From Isoetes taiwanensis (Eukaryota; Streptophyta; Lycopodiopsida; Isoetales; Isoetaceae): a DNA stretch of 64,000 nucleotides. The first letter of the stretch is position 1; each line of letters begins with the position of its first letter. The DNA lies in contig JAJEKV010000062.1 of NCBI GenBank assembly GCA_021234155.1, forward strand, positions 6,788,432 through 6,852,431. The letters run 5' to 3'. The notes beneath the pieces are model-generated. The model did no database searches. It was not told where the DNA came from and saw only the letters and a list, made by a program, of their open reading frames with translations. Shown here piece by piece: positions 21,419 to 33,042 of the stretch. A program made the position numbers and the translations under genes.

Positions 21419-22200
21419 CGCTGCTCCCCGGATAAGTACAAGGATTTTGGCGATGTTTTTGATAAGGTCAAAGCCGGCAAGCTTCCCGAGCATCGTCCTT
21501 ATGATCTGCCCCATTGATCTTGACCAGGGGACTAATTCCCAGCCATTTGGCCCTATCTATGGCTTGTCGCCAACAGAATTGGAGACTTTGCGGACCTATA
21601 TCGAGGAGAATCTTGCAACTGGGTTTATTCGACATTCCCAGTCACCCGCAGGAGCTGCCATCTTCTTTGTTTCCAAGAAGGATGGTTCTTTGTGTTGGTC
21701 GTGGATTTATCGCGACCTCAACAAGATCATCATACAGAATTGGTATCCTCTCCCTCCTCGATTCCAAAGTTACTTGAGTGGCTCCAAGGTGCACGATACT
21801 TCACAAAAATTGATCTTCGAGGTGCCTATAATCTTATCCGTATCAGAGAAGGTGATGAGTGGAAGACAACCTTTCGAACTCCTGGTATGATCATTTTGAG
21901 TATACCGTCATGCCTTTCGCCTTATCAATGCTCCAGCAGCCCTTTCAAAGACATGGCTAACGATGTTTTTCGAGAGTTTTGGATCTTTTTGTTATCGCTT
22001 ATCTAGATGATGTTCTGATTTATTCAAAGACTTTGGAGGAGCATGAAGAACATGTCGAAGGTCCTTCGTGCTTACGGAACATGGACTTTATGCCAAGTTG
22101 GAGAAGTGTCGGGCCGAAAGGGGACAATGTCGAAGTTTCGGGCTATCGATCACGCCTCGTGGTGTTACCATGGATCTAGAGAAGGTCAGTTCTTGATTGA
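21419..22200 (+). pseudogene. Chromovirus A reverse transcriptase
   Basis: The frame 21,219-21,890 starts near '[20 protein letters not shown]' and runs through '[20 protein letters not shown]', the RT N-terminal blocks. The next frame (21,692-22,006) has '[16 protein letters not shown]' with the first catalytic Asp, and 21,979-22,179 has '[20 protein letters not shown]' with the YLDD catalytic box. These are strongly diagnostic of Ty3/gypsy RT. At least three frame changes are needed to connect them. Upstream (21,419-21,500) another frame resembles the '[15 protein letters not shown]' leader seen better in copy B. Confidence 0.9.
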
Positions 22201-22800
22201 GAAACACCTTCCTCGGTTAAAGATGTACAAAGGTTTCTTGGGGTTTGCTAATTTTATCGCCACTTCATCAAGGACTATTCGAGATCGCCTTGCCTTTGAC
22301 ACGCCTCACCGTGAAGGATGTTCCTTTTAAGTGGACAATTGAAGCGTAATCAGCATTCATCATTCTCAAGCATGTCTTTACAAAGAGCACCGTTCTTGCA
22401 CACCCGATCCTCGGCCCCTATATTCTCGGTTTATGCATCGATTTTGCTCTTGGCAAAGATCTTGTTGCAAGAGGGGATGATCATGAGTCGCACCCGACGC
22501 CTATCATTCCCGAAAGTTCCAGCTGCAAAAATCAACTATCCTATTTACGATAAGGAACTTTTTGGCGCATTGTTGACTCTTTTCGAGAGGGGCGACGATT
22601 TCTTGAGGGTTATCCTCATAAGGTGATCAGATACTGAATCATCGCAACTGGAGTATTTCCAGTCGCTTTCGAAGTTCTTAATCGTCGTCAAGCTCGGTGG
22701 CATACACAGGTGCTATCCCGCTTTGATTTCATCATCAAGTTTCGGCCGCACGCTTCAAGGAAAACCGATGCTCTTTCTCGTAGATCTTATTTCGAACCTA
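22201..22800 (+). pseudogene. Chromovirus A RNase H and connection
   Basis: Follows the RT. 'FLGFANF' (22,229-22,260) marks the RT-connection; 'INYPIYDKELFGALLT' (near 22,535-22,580) is the gypsy RNase H core; 'RKTDALSRRSY' (near 22,757-22,790) is the ADALSR motif that closes the domain. This last part, with about 230 bases before it, is missing from copy B. Frames change several times, so no intact RNase H is encoded. Confidence 0.75.
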
Positions 22801-22989
22801 AGGGAGCCAAATTTGATCGAAGAATCACAGGTTATTCTAGGACCTGATCGTTTACAGCTCATGGCCATCACTTTGTTCAAAGGCCTCATGATACATCCTT
22901 GTTGGAGTTTGTTTGAGCATCTCTTCCTTCCTCGACCCATTGGCGCAGGACATAATATCACAAGCTTTGGCTCAAGACCATCTTCCCCG

Positions 22990-23940
22990 ACAAAATGAGG
23001 TTGGACTATGATCATTTTGAGGTTCGAGATGGACTTTTGTTTCATGATGGATTCCTCGATATTGCGGATGGTGCCCCTCGAATTTCAAGTTCTGCGGCTC
23101 TGTCATGATTCTCCTCTCACCGCCCATTTTGGCATTGCTAAGACTCGAACTTATTGCTCGAGATTATTGGTGGCCGTGTCTCCGCCAAGACTGTTGAGTC
23201 TTTTGTACGCCACGTGATATTTGTTGTCGTAAAGTCTCAAGCACCGGCCCACATGGCTCGCTTCAGCCTTTACCAGTTCCAAATGGCCCTTGGAAGAGTA
23301 TTTCGTGGATTTTATTGTCGAAGCTTCCATCCTCCCAGGGGCATGATGCCATCCTTGTTGTTGTTGACCGCTTTTTCCAAGATGGCACATTTCATTCCTT
23401 GCAAAGACTTCTATCTCCGAATCCACAATGGTTCTCTTGCTTCGAGAGGTGGTTCGACTCCATAGCTTACCGTGATAACATTGTCGCTGATCGCGCCCTC
23501 GCTTTGTTGCTAGCTTTTGGAAGCGCCTATTGCAACTCTTGTATGTGGAACGGTCGCTTCTTTCGACATCATCCGAGACCAATGGGCAGGTGGAGCGCAC
23601 TAATCAAACACTTGAGCGAGATTTGGCGATGCTTCATCACCATCGCAGGGATGACCGGTTGATTGGCTACCGCAGAAATTTGCTTACAATAATTCTATCC
23701 ATGCCTCCACGGGCCGTGACCGCCTTTCACTGCCCCGGATATGACTCGCTTAATCCCAGTGCCAAAGACAAAGCTCGAAGCTCCGCGATGCTCGGGATGA
23801 TCTTCAAAGACCATCTCCTCCGTGCTCAAGCACGCGATCGTATCATGCATCAGCATCGCCCTGACGCCCTCATTTTGCGCTTGATGATCTTGTTTGGCTC
23901 TTATGGTCAGATTTGCCGACATTTGCCGCCCTTGTAACAA
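22990..23940 (+). pseudogene. Chromovirus A integrase
   Basis: The zinc-binding region is visible as 'HDSPLTAHFGIAKTRTY' and, in another frame, 'ARDYWWPC' (about 23,100-23,175). The core has 'LPSSQGHDAILVVVDRF' (frame 23,315-23,662), 'RDNIVADRA' with the second Asp, and 'NGQVERTNQTLERDLAM' with the catalytic Glu (frame 23,530-23,937). This is a D,D-35-E integrase that joins element ends to host DNA. It is split over three frames. Downstream sequence continues to the chromodomain. Confidence 0.8.
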
Positions 23941-24123
23941 GCTCGACTACCGGCGCTTTTAGGTCCCTATCGGATCATTGAACGAAGTTGGTGATGCCGC
24001 TTTAGCCTTGAGCTTCCGCCATCGGGTTCGCTTCACCCAATGTTCCATGTGTCTTTGTTGATTGGAACCCTATATGGCTTAATCCATTTCCGTATCAGTA
24101 CCTCCACCTCCACCACCAAATCG

Positions 24124-24300
24124 AGATTGATGATCACGAGGAGTTCGAGGTTCGAGAGATTCTCGACTCCAAGTTTCTTCACCGACGATTGTATTACTTT
24201 GTTGATTGGGAAGGTTACTCGCCAAGTGATAGAACCCGGAGCCCGCCGAGAATCGACTAATGCGCCGACAAAATTAAGGAGTTTCACCGACGCACCCGAA
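24124..24300 (+). pseudogene. Chromovirus A chromodomain
   Basis: After the integrase a frame reads 'DDHEEFEVREILDSKFLHRR' then 'LYYFVDWEGYSPSDRT', a clear chromodomain (E-x-E-V-E-x-I-L-D then Y-x-V-x-W-x-G-Y). In chromoviruses it reads histone methyl-lysine and steers integration into heterochromatin. The Trp expected after the final T (T-W-E-P) is lost by a change at a CTGG site, and copy B is damaged at the same site differently. The frame then opens toward the polypurine tract. Confidence 0.8.
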
Positions 24301-24349
24301 CAAGCCAAGTTTGAGTATTCCGCCCCAACTCGGTGGACTCGCCGCCGTC

Positions 24350-24360
24350 GGGGGGGATGG
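24350..24360 (+). promoter_or_regulatory. Polypurine tract, chromovirus A
   Basis: GGGGGGGATGG lies directly against the LTR start TGTGACGACC. It would prime plus-strand DNA synthesis. Confidence 0.8.
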
Positions 24361-25239
24361 TGTGACGACCATATGGATATTCAGATCATACCATCATTAT
24401 ACTCAGATATACAAAAGATGGTCGTCACATAGATGCAAAAGGCGCCACAATATGGATATTCGTGATCATACGATCATTATACTCGTATATACAAAAGATG
24501 GTCGCCACACGATGCAAAGGGTAGTTGCACAAGACAGGTTTAAACTCGCAATCTTCCAGTTGCGAGTCACATACCCTTGCCAAGTCGCTACCAATATTTT
24601 GTTGAAGACATACCTTCACAAATTTTCCTCATATGTGGGACTATCTCTAGGAGGTTCTAGAATATTCTAGAACCTAAATGCATGCTTAGCGACACTTGGC
24701 CATCTCATCCATTGGAGTGGCGCCATCTTGACCGGGTTTAGATATATAAGGAGGCATCTCCTTCTTGTCGAACCATTCCGGTTCAACGGCAGTCTTGAGC
24801 CTTCTAGGCATCTGTCTCGTGTTCCTGCTTGCCTTCAGGCCATTGTATTCTTGATTCCTGTTCATATATCAGATTCTTTGCCGATCTTGGCGTATTTCTT
24901 GCATATTTTCCATGTATTTTCCTTGTTTTCGAGTAGGTTCATGACAGACTTGAGAGAATACGTAAGAAATAGACTCGTTGATAAATCCCTGCATCTTTTC
25001 CTTGTCTGTGAAAATATGTCCTTGTCCTTGTCATTTATCTAGATCATGTCAACAATGTATCTTTCGTCCAATATATGATCATTATCAAGTTAAGCATTCA
25101 TGTAGCGCTGGAAAAATATATTACATACAACAAATAGTATATCGTGTATGTCCCTGGTTTTGTTTTCTTATTGTTATTATTCTATCATGGTATTGATCAT
25201 GGAATTTCTTCGATATGATAGCATGACTAAAAAAAAAAA
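24361..25239 (+). mobile_element. Chromovirus LTR A (3' LTR; right end unresolved)
   Basis: Starts TGTGACGACCATATGG after a polypurine tract. It carries two roughly 79-base units (from about 24,371 and 24,450), an antisense tRNA-like segment (about 24,525-24,595), and a TATA box GATATATAAGG near 24,741. Copy B matches to 25,239 (the end of the window in B), so the true LTR end may lie inside the shared part. Differences from B include a 17-base insertion near 24,938. Confidence 0.8.
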
Positions 25240-25503
25240 GCTTATCGCAGGTGTATATGAATGATAAAGCATCATTCTTAACATTGGAGTTGTGAGAATC
25301 TTTAAATCTTTTGGAAGACCTATTTGAAATCTCATCGGACAAAAGGGCATACTTTTCCATCATCTTATTGTAAGATCATCTTCATCTTTGTGCATGAAAT
25401 TGTGGCCTGTCTTCTGAAGTTGAGGTATGAAGCTTTTAATATTTGATTTTTTGCATTTCTTCATGTCTCTATGAGAAGCAAATATATTGGCGATGCTAGG
25501 GAA

Positions 25504-25824
25504 GGGTAAAAGCATGTTAGGGTGTCCCTTAAAAAGTATTATTTAGTGACCAAAAAAGTACCTAAAAAGGTACCCAGGACTGGGTACTGGGTACCTGTGT
25601 AATATCCCAATAAAAGGTACATTCTAGAACTTTTATATATATTTTGGTCTCCGATAGCATTATCTTTATCTTAAGTTTGAATATTAATGCGTCCTTGACT
25701 TGTATTTTGGACATTTGTACTAGTTTTAATGAAACTAAAAATGAGAAAGTACCCAGTTCTGAAGTACCTAGTGTATGTACTTTTGCAGGTTCCAAAAGTG
25801 GTACACCCTAACATGCTTTTACCC
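25504..25824. mobile_element. MITE-like element with 22-bp perfect terminal inverted repeats
   Basis: GGGTAAAAGCATGTTAGGG plus three more bases at 25,504-25,525 is repeated inverted at 25,803-25,824. Inner parts are also imperfectly inverted and include GGTACCC/GGGTACC and CCCAG-GACTGGG palindromes. GGAA occurs on both sides (25,500-25,503 and 25,825-25,828), a possible target duplication. No ORF of note, so non-autonomous. The flanks also share a related AGCAAA...CGATGCTAG sequence. Confidence 0.75.
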
Positions 25825-26412
25825 GGAAGAGCAAACATGCTGACGATGCTAGAGATGCACATGCTACTGACTTCTTGCTCATCATATGGCACCTATGCCA
25901 TGTCCTCTTCTATTGTGGTATGAACCCGTTTGCAGTACAAATTATGGGCATCTGCAGCATCTCAAGCAGCAATCATAGATAGGCAAGTTGGAACAATGGG
26001 ACAAATATGCTTTGGCACTATGTATATTCACATTGTGGCTTCAAACCCCATAGATTTCTTTGGCAAAGATAAGAGTGCATATTTGTTTCTCAAATAACGA
26101 CATCACTAAAGTTGCCTTTGTTTCTAGTTGCTTCTCATCTCAAAGATATTTTTTCTTGTCTAATTTTTAGCTAATAGGCACACAATTTTTATTATAATAT
26201 GATATATTGTCCTACTTCTTGGTCTACATATTGCTTTTGTTAGGGCCCGAATGGCCCAATTTTTTTCTAATGTAACAACTAGGATGTAACAACCATCAAT
26301 ATTAATTTATATAAACTAATATACCCAACATTTTTAAATAAAAATCCCCTTTATATTCTGTATAATGTAATGATTTGTCTTGAAGGCCCCCAAGGGGCCA
26401 AAATATTTTTAG

Positions 26413-26804
26413 GTATAACACGAACCATTACATTTTGCACTTAAAAATAAAATTCCCCCTTAAACCCCTTTGGTTTGGGTGCATATTCACATATAGTGAC
26501 TCCTAGCAATGAGAGCCCCTAAAATCATGTTATACATGTACAAAATCAACACCATTTAGTACATTGTCTCGATCTTATAGTATTTCTCAAAACCGTGTTA
26601 TACAAGATACCAAAGCTTGTACATGCATACCCCACAAGCGAGGATCTCTATGTACGGTCTAGATCGAGGAATAAAGGGCATATATGCTTATCCAACAGCT
26701 CTCGATGCCCGGAGTCACCCCCTATGTGAATATGCACCCAAACCAAAGGGGGTTTAAGGGGGGATTTTATTTTTAAGTGTGGAATGTAATGGTTTGTGTA
26801 ATAC
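26413..26804. mobile_element. MITE/foldback element with ~90-bp inverted repeats
   Basis: The left arm (26,413-26,503) and right arm (26,711-26,804) are reverse complements over about 90 bases with few mismatches. Shared landmarks are AACCATTACATT, CACTTAAAAATAAAAT, CCCCCTTAAACCCC and TTTGGTTTGGGTGCATATTC. The loop of about 207 bases has no ORF. Ends read GTATAACAC / GTATTACAC; no clear target duplication is seen. Confidence 0.8.
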
Positions 26805-27961
26805 TTGGATAACACGACAAAACAACTTTGGCCTAGATCCTTAGTTAAAAACTGGCATTCTTGATATGGGGCATGCTAGGGGGTGTGGTCCAGAGAAGAA
26901 AATAACTAAGGCAATGGGGACATTTGGGAAACAATGGTTACAAGGCAAGGGCATGATATTTTTAATCGACCATTAAAAGCTAAAGACGAGGGAGATATTT
27001 TACAAGGGAATGATATTTTCTAAGGAAAAGGGAGACATCGAAATTACACCTTAAGGGCTACTATTTTTACATCAAAAAGGTAAGGATCGGGTACAGAGCA
27101 TGAATCCTGACTGCAATTCCGGCAGCAACAAACCTTAGTCTTCAATCCGCACCGCAAAGATCCGGGGAGTCAGAATCTTGTATTTCGGTTTCAAGGCAAA
27201 TTGGTTCCTGGTCGCTGTTGCCCAAATCCGACCTGCAACTCCTTGATTTAGCTGAAGTCTTGTAGGCGGAGCTTCTGGGTCTGTTCTGTCTGCAGGCTTT
27301 CCTGATAAGCCTGAGATTGGATCGAGTTCTAATCCTTGGTGTTTGTGATTGGGCCCATAACCGTTGTAGATTGGTTTGATCCTGTGCTGAAGGGAGAATA
27401 GGCCTGGATCATTTCCTTTCACTGTTTCCCTTGGAAATTGTCTTGGTTCTTCTCTGGATCCGGTTGGGTGGAGAACTGGATGCCCAAACCCATTGGTTGT
27501 GGAAACCAACGCTATTGTTCATATATAAAGACTGTTTTCTTTATCTTGCCGATTCAATTGTTGTAGTTACGTTTTTAAGTTTCCCTTAAAGCGTATCAAT
27601 TCTCTACCTTGTGATGTTCTTTTACATTTAATATAAGGAAAAACCATGTTTGTCTGGTAGTTAACTTCTTGCAGCCACAAAAGTATATAATGGAAACTAG
27701 CATCCTCTACTCTTGATGTGCTTGATATTCAAAAAATGTTCAACATGAACTAGGTTAGCAGACCACTTCACTCTAACCACAGGTAAATTAATGCACCATC
27801 TTATTCAGAGGGCATTGATCTAGTAATGTTCACAACTTGATGTGTATAGTTCAAGGAGGGCCAGACAAAAACTTGTCAAATAAAGCATTTGACATTGTTG
27901 GGCTACTGATCATGGCCTATAGTAAACCCTTCGAGAACTACATTTTTAATACAATAGGAGA
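26805..27961. other. Unassigned region, possible LTR-element remnant
   Basis: A minus-strand ORF at 27,509-27,135 (124 codons) has no recognisable domain. GGTACAGAGCATGA at about 27,092 resembles the TGGTATCAGAGC primer-binding site of copia elements after one deletion at a CAG site, and CATATATAAAG occurs at about 27,519. Neither is enough to call an element. Confidence 0.25.
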
Positions 27962-30394
27962 GATGGAGACTTGGATGCGGTAGGATCAAAGACAAAAGCC
28001 TAGAACTTTATATATGATGAAGACTCCAATATGTAGATGTTAACCTAACATTTTTTGAGATCGACCATATGCTTCTCAAGGCTTGATGCACTATGCAATG
28101 CAACCTGCCAGTTCTGCCCAACTCTTCAGGCATTGTTGAACATGAGCAGATCATAGGTCTGCTGATAATATTCATGCGGGCCATGACTCTGCTCATTTAG
28201 CCATGTGAGTAGTAATCTTGTTGCAATAATGTCCAAAAGTAGACACCAAGGTAAAGGTATGCGCACATTAATCTGCTTTCCACGTGAATTGGCATTGACT
28301 TTCTTGATTTTAGTTTCCTATGCTCTTCTTTTAGGAGGAACAACAAATATAGGAGTTTTTCAACTTTGAAGACATGAAGATGATGCCTTACCTCAATGCT
28401 GGTATCTAGAAAGCAATTTTTACGCCTTCCCAAGTTGTTTTGATGACTTCGCATGCATTAAAATGTTTGTTCGACTGATTTGAAAGCTGATAATGCGAGT
28501 TTCTTTGTTGTCCCTGGCAAAATCCATATTCTTTAGAGATATGCAGCATACTTTTCTAGGCACACAAATATGGATAAGACAGCCTAAAGTGTATGAGACA
28601 TTATGAATAAAAGCTTTAGATGTGTATGTTATTATCTATCTAGCTTCATATCAAATATGAATACTCAGAAGAAATGCATTTAATATATAATTACTTCTAA
28701 ATAAAGTTGGACTACAATCACAAAGTATCTAAAATGATACAAAAAATGTTGTCCAAATGATGGTCCTAAATGCATTTGCTCAAAGATAGTCACTTAGAAC
28801 TACAATTAAATCTAATCTGACCAGATAATTAGGGACTCGCACTTCTATAATCCCTAACGCTTCCCCAAATTCTCGCTCCACAAATGTTCTATCCAGATTC
28901 CTATTGTTTGCATTGGTCGAGAACCATAAATAAGCCATTATACTTACCTCTCGGATAAGCTACATGACAATCACAAGTATCTTTTAAAAAATATAACCTT
29001 ATTCGACGTAAGAAGAGGATCTAACATCCATAGCTTCTCAGCCTAGTGTTTTCAGAATCTAACACTTCCACTTCAAAGAACCTAGCCAATATCTTCGCAA
29101 GGAGTCAGCCCTCACAATCTCTAGACTAAAATCAAGAAATGGTTCAACAAAGCAGTTAGAACAATTGCAAAAGCCTTTGAGAAGTTTGCATGCACTTCCG
29201 ATTCTCCCCCTGCTGCCAACCGAAAAATGCAAATTGCATATCCACCTTCCACTCATTTGCAAGGAAATCTCTACCATAAAGTGTCACAAACGCAACAAAT
29301 CCCAAATAATCACATCCATCTATTTAGATATGCCATAGAATATTACACTCAAATAAAATCGAGGCCTTCCATAATTCAACCGCCTCTTACAACAAAACGG
29401 TTGTTCCTCCCTATGGCCAACCCAAAAAATGCCACATAAAATAAGGTAATCTTTCATTCTAGGTTGCCCGACAATCTTCATATATTAGTTGCTCCCCAGT
29501 GTTTAACGCCCCCAATATTTTGCGGCCAAGCTATCTCGGCCTTAGATATATAGGGTTTGTTAGATGTATAGGGTTAGTTAGCTAGATCATCCAACTTTTA
29601 AGTCAAACCTGAGCCGTTAACTTTTAGAGTTTGATCCACTACATACATTAAAACATTACAAGAAAGTTTATCGCCGCCAAGGTCACTTAACATTTCTTTT
29701 ATCGACTCGCTTACATAGATGGTTGTGTGACGCTCGACTTGTCGCTAGTTTAAAATTAAAATCAAACATGTGCTACTCACCAATGTTGCTTTTATTTTTT
29801 ATGAACTAGTTGGAAGGGGAGGGGAGGAGATGGGCTTGAGGTTGTTGGACACAAACAATGAGGAGAGTTAAGAGTAAGCATATGTAACATAGTGGCATAG
29901 TGGCATGTGTAACAAAGTAAGATAGGATCATCTAAATAACAATTGCCCATTCTCACTAGCTTATCCAAATTCACCATATGATACAATAGCATCTTTATTG
30001 GCATCATTCCCACTTTAATCAAGAGGCTTATCACGTAATAGACTCCAAGATAGCTGAAGAGAAAACTAGTATTTATAGACACCATATCACTTTATGCTAA
30101 TAAACCAAGAGCACTTTTGACAGATGTGATATTCGCAGAACTTGTTGCTTCATCTAGAAACTCAACCATCTTTAGACCACCCAACTTTTTCACAGATTTG
30201 GTACAGCCCACCATCAAGTGAAGAATTGCAAATTTATAAAAAATAAATGGAGCTACGTGAATGATAGTAAAAGTAACTATTGAGTCTAAATTTCAATAGA
30301 AAACACTACATAAGCATACCAAACCATCAAGAATGCAAAACAGCTAAAAATTCATAAATTCAGCTTTTCTTCTATTCCTTGGTGGCTTATAAGC

Positions 30395-30800
30395 AATAAT
30401 TCAAGCATGTGGCAATTAAATAAAAAGGAGTTGTATTCAGTAAAGAATTATACAAGGCTCTTATACAAAAGAAACCATCTAGAGCAGGATTTTTGTGGCA
30501 ATGTGAAGAGGAAAAGTTGGCGTAAATATGTGCGTATGATGGACAAGTTATACCGCTAACAAAATTAAAACTTTTAGATGGATTGTCTGCACATCAAAGA
30601 TTGCCTACAAATCAAAAAAGGTCCAAATATAACAAGACAGTTTCTAGTCTATACCTTCAATGTGGTGAAGTGGAAATTTCAAATCATGTGTTTACATGTT
30701 CATGGTCGATAGAATTCTGAGTTGGTCTTCCTAGATAAACAAAGGAGCTCAAACCGATCTAAATCAAGCTAAGTTTCGATGCAAAGAGTAAAATTAAAAA
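30395..30800 (+). pseudogene. LINE-type zf-RVT relic, copy 2
   Basis: Counterpart of 7,429-7,839. The same bases that encode the K-x-F-x-W core and the C-terminal HVF-x-C are present, but single-base changes in the leader and at CTG sites break the frame, so no ORF longer than 60 codons survives. Together the copies show that this LINE fragment predates the duplication. Confidence 0.5.
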
Positions 30801-31511
30801 CACCACAAGAATCTTGAGTCAATCGGGGTAAGGACCAAGTGATCCGCCGAAGTACAAACAGTAAAACGTAGTAGTCATAAACAAACAATCCCCTTCAATT
30901 ATATGGCTAAAACAAAGCCATTGATATCATACAAATTATTGCAATAGCTAACAAAATGTTAAAAGGGAAGAAATATGATCCAGCCTGGAATACTTTGGGG
31001 AAATTCTATGGCTTGCATGATTTTTATCTAACTAATCTAATAATCTCTGATGATGTTTTACACAGATGCACAGAGGAGACTCAATAGAGTTGGTAGTATG
31101 GATCGAGCAATGGGAGTAGCAGGAAATTCAGATGATGAAGAATCCCAATTGTCCAGGACTGAACTCGAAGAGATATTTATTCGCTTAAGCAGGAGGTAAT
31201 ACATGCCAAGGCAATTAAGAAAGTCCTGAAAAGAGGAGAGGTATGGAGATTCAATAGCCTTAAGCCATTTTTCACAAATCTTTACCATAAATGGCAGCAG
31301 AAAAGAGAAGCACATGTCATGTCCTTATCTTTGTCTTGCATGCATGTTCTAAGAAGCAAATTTGGCATTATTTTGCTAAACTGATCACATTATGCAAGAA
31401 ACAAGTAGAAAGATCTAACAGCTAAGAAGAACATGGGAAAGAGCAATTCTGGGATGGGATATTGAAAAAAAAACTTTGAAGTCAAGGATTTGGATTTGAA
31501 AATCATGGAAA

Positions 31512-31721
31512 ATGCCCGGAAAGCTTGAATGCTTTCAGCTTTCCAAAAGAGTAGAGGTGAGAAAGAGTGCCGAGGATCTAAAAATTTTTGGCGGAAGTAA
31601 AGCTTGCCATCTATATTTTCTTGCAGAGTTCCCCTCAGAAGACAAGTTCTTGTGGTTTCTTATGGCGCTGAGCGGCTTGCCTAGTTTAGTGTTTATTGTT
31701 GTCTTTTCAATCTTTTGTTAA
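31512..31721 (+). pseudogene. Coding relic, copy 2 counterpart of 8,550-8,760
   Basis: A 69-codon frame whose C-terminal half ('DKFLWFLMALSGLPSLVF') is also readable in copy 1. No recognised family. It precedes a poly-T run as in copy 1. Confidence 0.25.
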
Positions 31722-32300
31722 ATTGCTTTCATCATTTTTTTTTTTTTATCAAGATTTGTAACAACTACCAATTCCTCCAACCTAGATTAACCACATGCGC
31801 AAACTAGTTGAGGGCAACCCCTAGTGCGAAAAGCACCTTCTTTCTTTATATCATTATGGTTTTTCTTAGATTTCTTTTTAACTACATTTCATATTTTAAT
31901 ATCAAATGTGCCTAACAGTGTTCTAAAATTGATGCCATATCGTTTTCTTTATAGCTTTGCTTAGAATTCTTTATATTGCATTTCATGTTTTAATATCTAA
32001 TGTGCTTATAAACTTAACGTTTTAGTTTGGTATTTGTGGAGGTGCTTGTGGCAATGGTTTGTGCTAAGATTTTAGTCCTCAGATCGTATTAGAAATCATA
32101 TATTTGAGGGATTTGAGCAGCTTATTTGCATTTAGTGGTGATGTTTTCTTTGTATAATGCTTTTAGAATGTTTTTAGGGCATAGAGATAAGAGTGCACGC
32201 TTTTTTTTTCGTGCAGAGGTGGGATTTTCGCTGAGGCAAAATAGATCAAGGTTTTCAGCCATAAGCCCTCGTTTCGCCTTGAGCTCTTGGAGCTTGGTTC

Positions 32301-33042
32301 TTGTGTTACGCCATCCATATTGATGCTTCCGCTTTGAATAGGAAATATATCGATTCTCTTTGTTCTTTCTATCATTTAAGCATCGTGGAAGATTATCTTA
32401 ATGGGCACATTGAAAATCATGTTGTGCTTGAATCTTCCGCCCCCCATGATCGGGGCTCGCTTATTTGCAAGCACCCCGCTATCCGGGAGACATTTATCGC
32501 AGTTAATTCCGCAATGGCTCCGCGGTTTTCACATCCGATCCAAAGATCGATTTCTTGATGTGTCTTCTAACATAGCTAATAGTCTTCCCGCTATGATTTG
32601 TAAGGCCCATGGGACTGCTGATTGCGGCAAAGAAGCCCCCGAGTCGCAAAACCCCGGCAGGGGCCTTGTGGTTTCATGTGAGCTCCCGGAACTTGTTGGG
32701 TCCGGGTCGCCCTCAACCATAAATGTTAGTGAGCCGCATTGCACCGTTTTTCTTCTAGTTGCGCTGGTTCGCTTCGAGGTGAAGAGGCCGTTGTGGTGGA
32801 TTGTTTGTTGTTTGCATGCGGGTGGAGCCAGAAGTTTTATTCCTGTAGATCCGAGGCCGCATGGTTTCCTATTTATCTCCTTTGCCACCATCTTGCGACC
32901 ATGCCAATCATGTGCCATAGCATGTGAAATATGCAATCATTTTCAATGTCCATGGAGAAAGATGTTGGCAACTCAGAATCGTAGCTTTGCAAAAGGATCC
33001 ATTCAAAACATCGCTATCATAGCGTTTTATGTGAAGGGATGA
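32301..33042 (+). pseudogene. Unidentified GC-richer ORF region, copy 2
   Basis: The longest open frame of the duplicated segment: 213 codons at 32,401-33,042, overlapped by an 85-codon plus frame at 32,301-32,558 that itself reads protein-like ('CSFYHLSIVEDYLNGHIENH'). The junction near 32,540 looks like a frameshift between a good upstream frame and a good downstream one. I recognise no domain, signal peptide or membrane segment. Copy 1 (9,441-10,094) is broken differently. It may be an exon of a host gene or an unclassified transposon protein. Confidence 0.3.

Larger units (their letters stand above)
21178..24360 (+). mobile_element. Chromovirus (Ty3/gypsy with chromodomain), copy A, internal region
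   Basis: A plus-strand Ty3/gypsy pol with RT, RNase H, integrase and a C-terminal chromodomain, followed by a polypurine tract and a 3' LTR starting at 24,361. It closely matches copy B at about 60,150-63,124. No 5' LTR, primer-binding site or gag is visible; homology to copy B begins at about 21,178, immediately after the LINE. Frameshifts are many, often at CTG/CAG positions. The chromodomain after integrase and the order of domains define a chromovirus. Confidence 0.85.

Noticed and set aside
27085..27110. Copia-type tRNA-Met primer-binding site (GGTACAGAGCATGA)
   Set aside because: It needs a deletion and has no LTR end before it or gag after it.
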